A stretch of 64,000 nt of DNA, taken from positions 496,001-560,000 of the forward strand of contig BCHU01000006.1 of the NCBI GenBank assembly GCA_001599715.1, written 5' to 3'. Position numbers and translations under genes: made by a program. This DNA comes from Phaeotremella fagi. Taxonomy: Eukaryota; Basidiomycota; Tremellomycetes; Tremellales; Phaeotremellaceae. This document shows positions 61,751-64,000 of this stretch, in pieces (position 1 is the stretch's first letter; every line of letters begins with the position of its first letter). The notes below the pieces were generated by a model. That model was not told where the DNA came from, made no database searches, and saw only the letters and a list, made by a program, of their open reading frames with translations.

Positions 61751-63726
61751 ATGGTTCTCCCATACGTATCAGATCTACAACCAGAAACGGAAGAATCTAA
61801 AGATAGAACATCGACACCATATGATGAAGAGTATGCTTTACCTACTGCAACCCGTCGGAATGGTGTTTTGGGGGTTATGCAGAAAGGAATGGACGTTTTA
61901 GTTGAGCATGGTGTTGAAGAACGGGGGATCGTACCTCGACCCGAAGATGTAAGTTTTTAGTTTTTACTTGATGCAGTCGATTGTTGACAGATTTAAAGGA
62001 AAGAGAAACTCTTACTTGGAGATCTTACATTCCTCAATTCACACTTTGGGCTGCGTTCAATACCAACATCCTTACAGTGAGTTAATGATCTGTCCTCAAC
62101 AGAGATTTCTTATTGCTCACACGACAAAACAGTTTTCAGAGGGAATGCTCGGTCCTACATTGTTCGAACTACCTTTTAGCACATGTGTAGGCTGTATCAT
62201 AGGATTTACAGCGTTCGCTTGTCTACCTGTTGCTTATCTTGCTACCAATGGACCTAAAACGGGAATGAGACAGATGGTGCAAGCAAGATTCGCTTTAGGG
62301 TCAGTTAACGCTAGTTAGAAAAAAAAGACATTAACTGAAATACCACTTTTTACAGATTCTTCCCAGCGTTGTTCTTTGGTTTACTCAACTGTATCACCCT
62401 GGTTGGTTTCTTGTCTTTAACCGTCATCCTTGGTGGTCAGAGTTTATCACTTGCTTCCAATAACAGTATGTCATGGACAGTTGGTATTGTTGTTGTAGCT
62501 GCTATTTCCCTTCTCGTGAGTTGGAGTGATGGTATCGACCTCCAGCTAACTCTCAATCACAGCTCTCCTTCACTGGTCTTCGCGCTTTACACATTTTCTC
62601 TTTGACCTCATTCCCAGTCATCCTTATCCTCTACATTGTTCTCGTCGGAGTTACAGGTTCTCAACTACCTCTTGCTGTTGCTGAGGCAGTTCAGGAAGCT
62701 ACTGAAGTTACTGCTAGTGGTGTTTTGGGATATGGATCTAGTTTGATTGGATTCACCATTAGTTATTCGGCTATTGCTAGTGATTTCGTAAGTTTTCTTT
62801 CATCTACTCACATTCGCCAACTAACATATATAGACAACAACCTTACCAGCTAACACACCACGTTTCAAACTTTTCGCCTGTGTCTTCCTAGGTCTCTTTT
62901 TACCTATCGTCCTCATCCAGATATTCGGTGCAGCATGTCAAGCAGCAGCCTTCTCAATTCCAGATTGGGATGACGCATCTTATGTTGGTGTCCCAAATCT
63001 CTTGTTCGCAATGTGCGGTTCAGGTGGTGTCGCTAGATTCGTCATGGTTCTATTCTGTTTCAGTGTCGTCGCCAACACCGCCCCAACGATTTACAGTTGT
63101 GGTTTAAGTGGACAAGTCGCTATCCCTTATTTGGTTAGGATCCCTCGTTATTTCTTAGCTATCGTTGTTTCAGCTATTTATCTTCCTATCGCTGTAAGTC
63201 ATTCAACTTCAACATATTGATCATGTACTAAATCAAGATGATAGATCGTTGGAGCCGATCATTTCTATACTGCACTATCGAATTTCTTATCGGTCTTAGC
63301 GTATTGGACGGCGATCTACATCCCACAAGTCCTTATCGAACCGTTACTATTCCGTAACCCAGTCTCGCAAAAGACATATCCTCTAGATGTATGGGATAAC
63401 TTAAGGAAATTGCCTATAGGGTTTGCTAGTGTTATTTCAGTTTGTTGTGTGAGTTGAATCATAATCGTGAACTGCACGAACATTTAACTGATGCACAAAT
63501 AATAGGGTGTTCCAGTGGTTGCAGCTGGAATGTCGCAAACTTGGTGGACTGGGTGGATCGCAGCAGCTATTCCAGGTGGATAGTGAGTACTTCGTTGAGT
63601 GTTTATTGAAGACTCGCTGATGGAATTGTTGCAGCGGAGACGTCGCTTTCGAACTTACTTTTGTCGTTGTAACTCTCGTATTCATACCGGTTAGATATCT
63701 GGAAAGGAGGTTTACAGGGAGATAAG
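61751..63726 (+). CDS. Purine-cytosine permease (NCS1/Fcy2-type)
   Basis: This carrier takes up cytosine and purines with protons. N-terminal hydrophilic part ends VEHGVEERGIVPRPED; a 50-nt intron with acceptor TTTAAAG joins in phase to ERETLTWRSYIPQFTLWAAF, then NTNILTFSEGMLGPTLFELP. Further blocks are GPKTGMRQMVQARFALG, SLTVILGGQSLSLASNN, FTISYSAIASDF, and ANTAPTIYSCGLSGQVAIP. Helices continue to VVVTLVFIPVRYLERRFTGR, stop just after 63720. About eight exons and 12 helices. The first intron acceptor is the uncertain junction. Genes of this family sit next to no clear partner here. Confidence 0.88.
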
Positions 63727-64000
63727 GAGACGCGTTTTCAATCTAGTAACTTATAACCTATTCTTATATATATGCATGTCTATAGTCGTATCCAGATACA
63801 TACTCTTTGATTCCTCTGATTAAAATCCAGTCCCATTCGATTCCTTCCGTTGACGGATACCCGATTGAATGAATCGTCTTTTACGCGCAGAGTACGACGT
63901 CATCGTGGACGAGTATTGTTACTTACACTTAGAGCCAAGGAATGAGTATGCTGTGAATGAATTACTATACCATTACTGTTAATATACATCTTAACTAATT
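63727..64000. other. Window-end region downstream of the permease
   Basis: About 275 bp to the window edge. It should contain the permease terminator (AT-rich, TATATATATG near 63765). No gene is supported. Confidence 0.4.

Overview
This window is nuclear DNA from a basidiomycete fungus. It most resembles a tremellomycete yeast of the Cryptococcus/Kwoniella type. The evidence is dense protein-coding genes on both strands, almost all broken by short GT-AG introns (mostly 40-70 nt, often with a CTAAC/CTGAC/CTAAT-like branch site), short intergenic gaps, and a typically fungal gene set. I saw no rRNA, convincing tRNA, transposon or CRISPR array. The genus is an inference from style and content.

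Layout from left to right. 0-6.6 kb: PRO3 (3' end off the window) diverges from MET8; MET8 converges on a nicotinamide-nucleotide adenylyltransferase with a long N-terminal extension; then come a small zinc-binding protein and an 88-residue orphan. 6.7-21.9 kb: one very large gene for the cytoplasmic dynein heavy chain. 22.2-26.3 kb: long-form tRNase Z, whose tiny first exon adds a probable mitochondrial presequence. 26.7-39 kb: accessory and surface functions, namely a secreted S28 serine peptidase, a CFA/coclaurine-N-methyltransferase-like enzyme, a DHA2/VBA-type MFS carrier, a SHB17-like sugar-bisphosphatase containing an 8-nt microexon, a thaumatin-like protein with a long low-complexity tail, and one or two small secreted proteins.

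39-51 kb is housekeeping: BRF1 (Pol III initiation) diverges from UBA2 (SUMO E1), followed by MED18. A mitochondrial block follows: ribosomal protein mL59 diverges from ATP2 (F1 beta), with the beta-subunit chaperone ATP11 directly downstream of ATP2. 51.1-56.7 kb holds a large chromodomain protein that looks like a candidate Chp1-type heterochromatin factor. 57-64 kb is accessory again: a siderophore-type MFS carrier, a three-member tandem family of small unrecognised proteins, and a purine-cytosine permease.

Nearly all gene models here were assembled by hand from reading frames, splice consensus and phase checks. Where exon limits are given they were phase-checked; elsewhere the outer limits are firmer than internal junctions.
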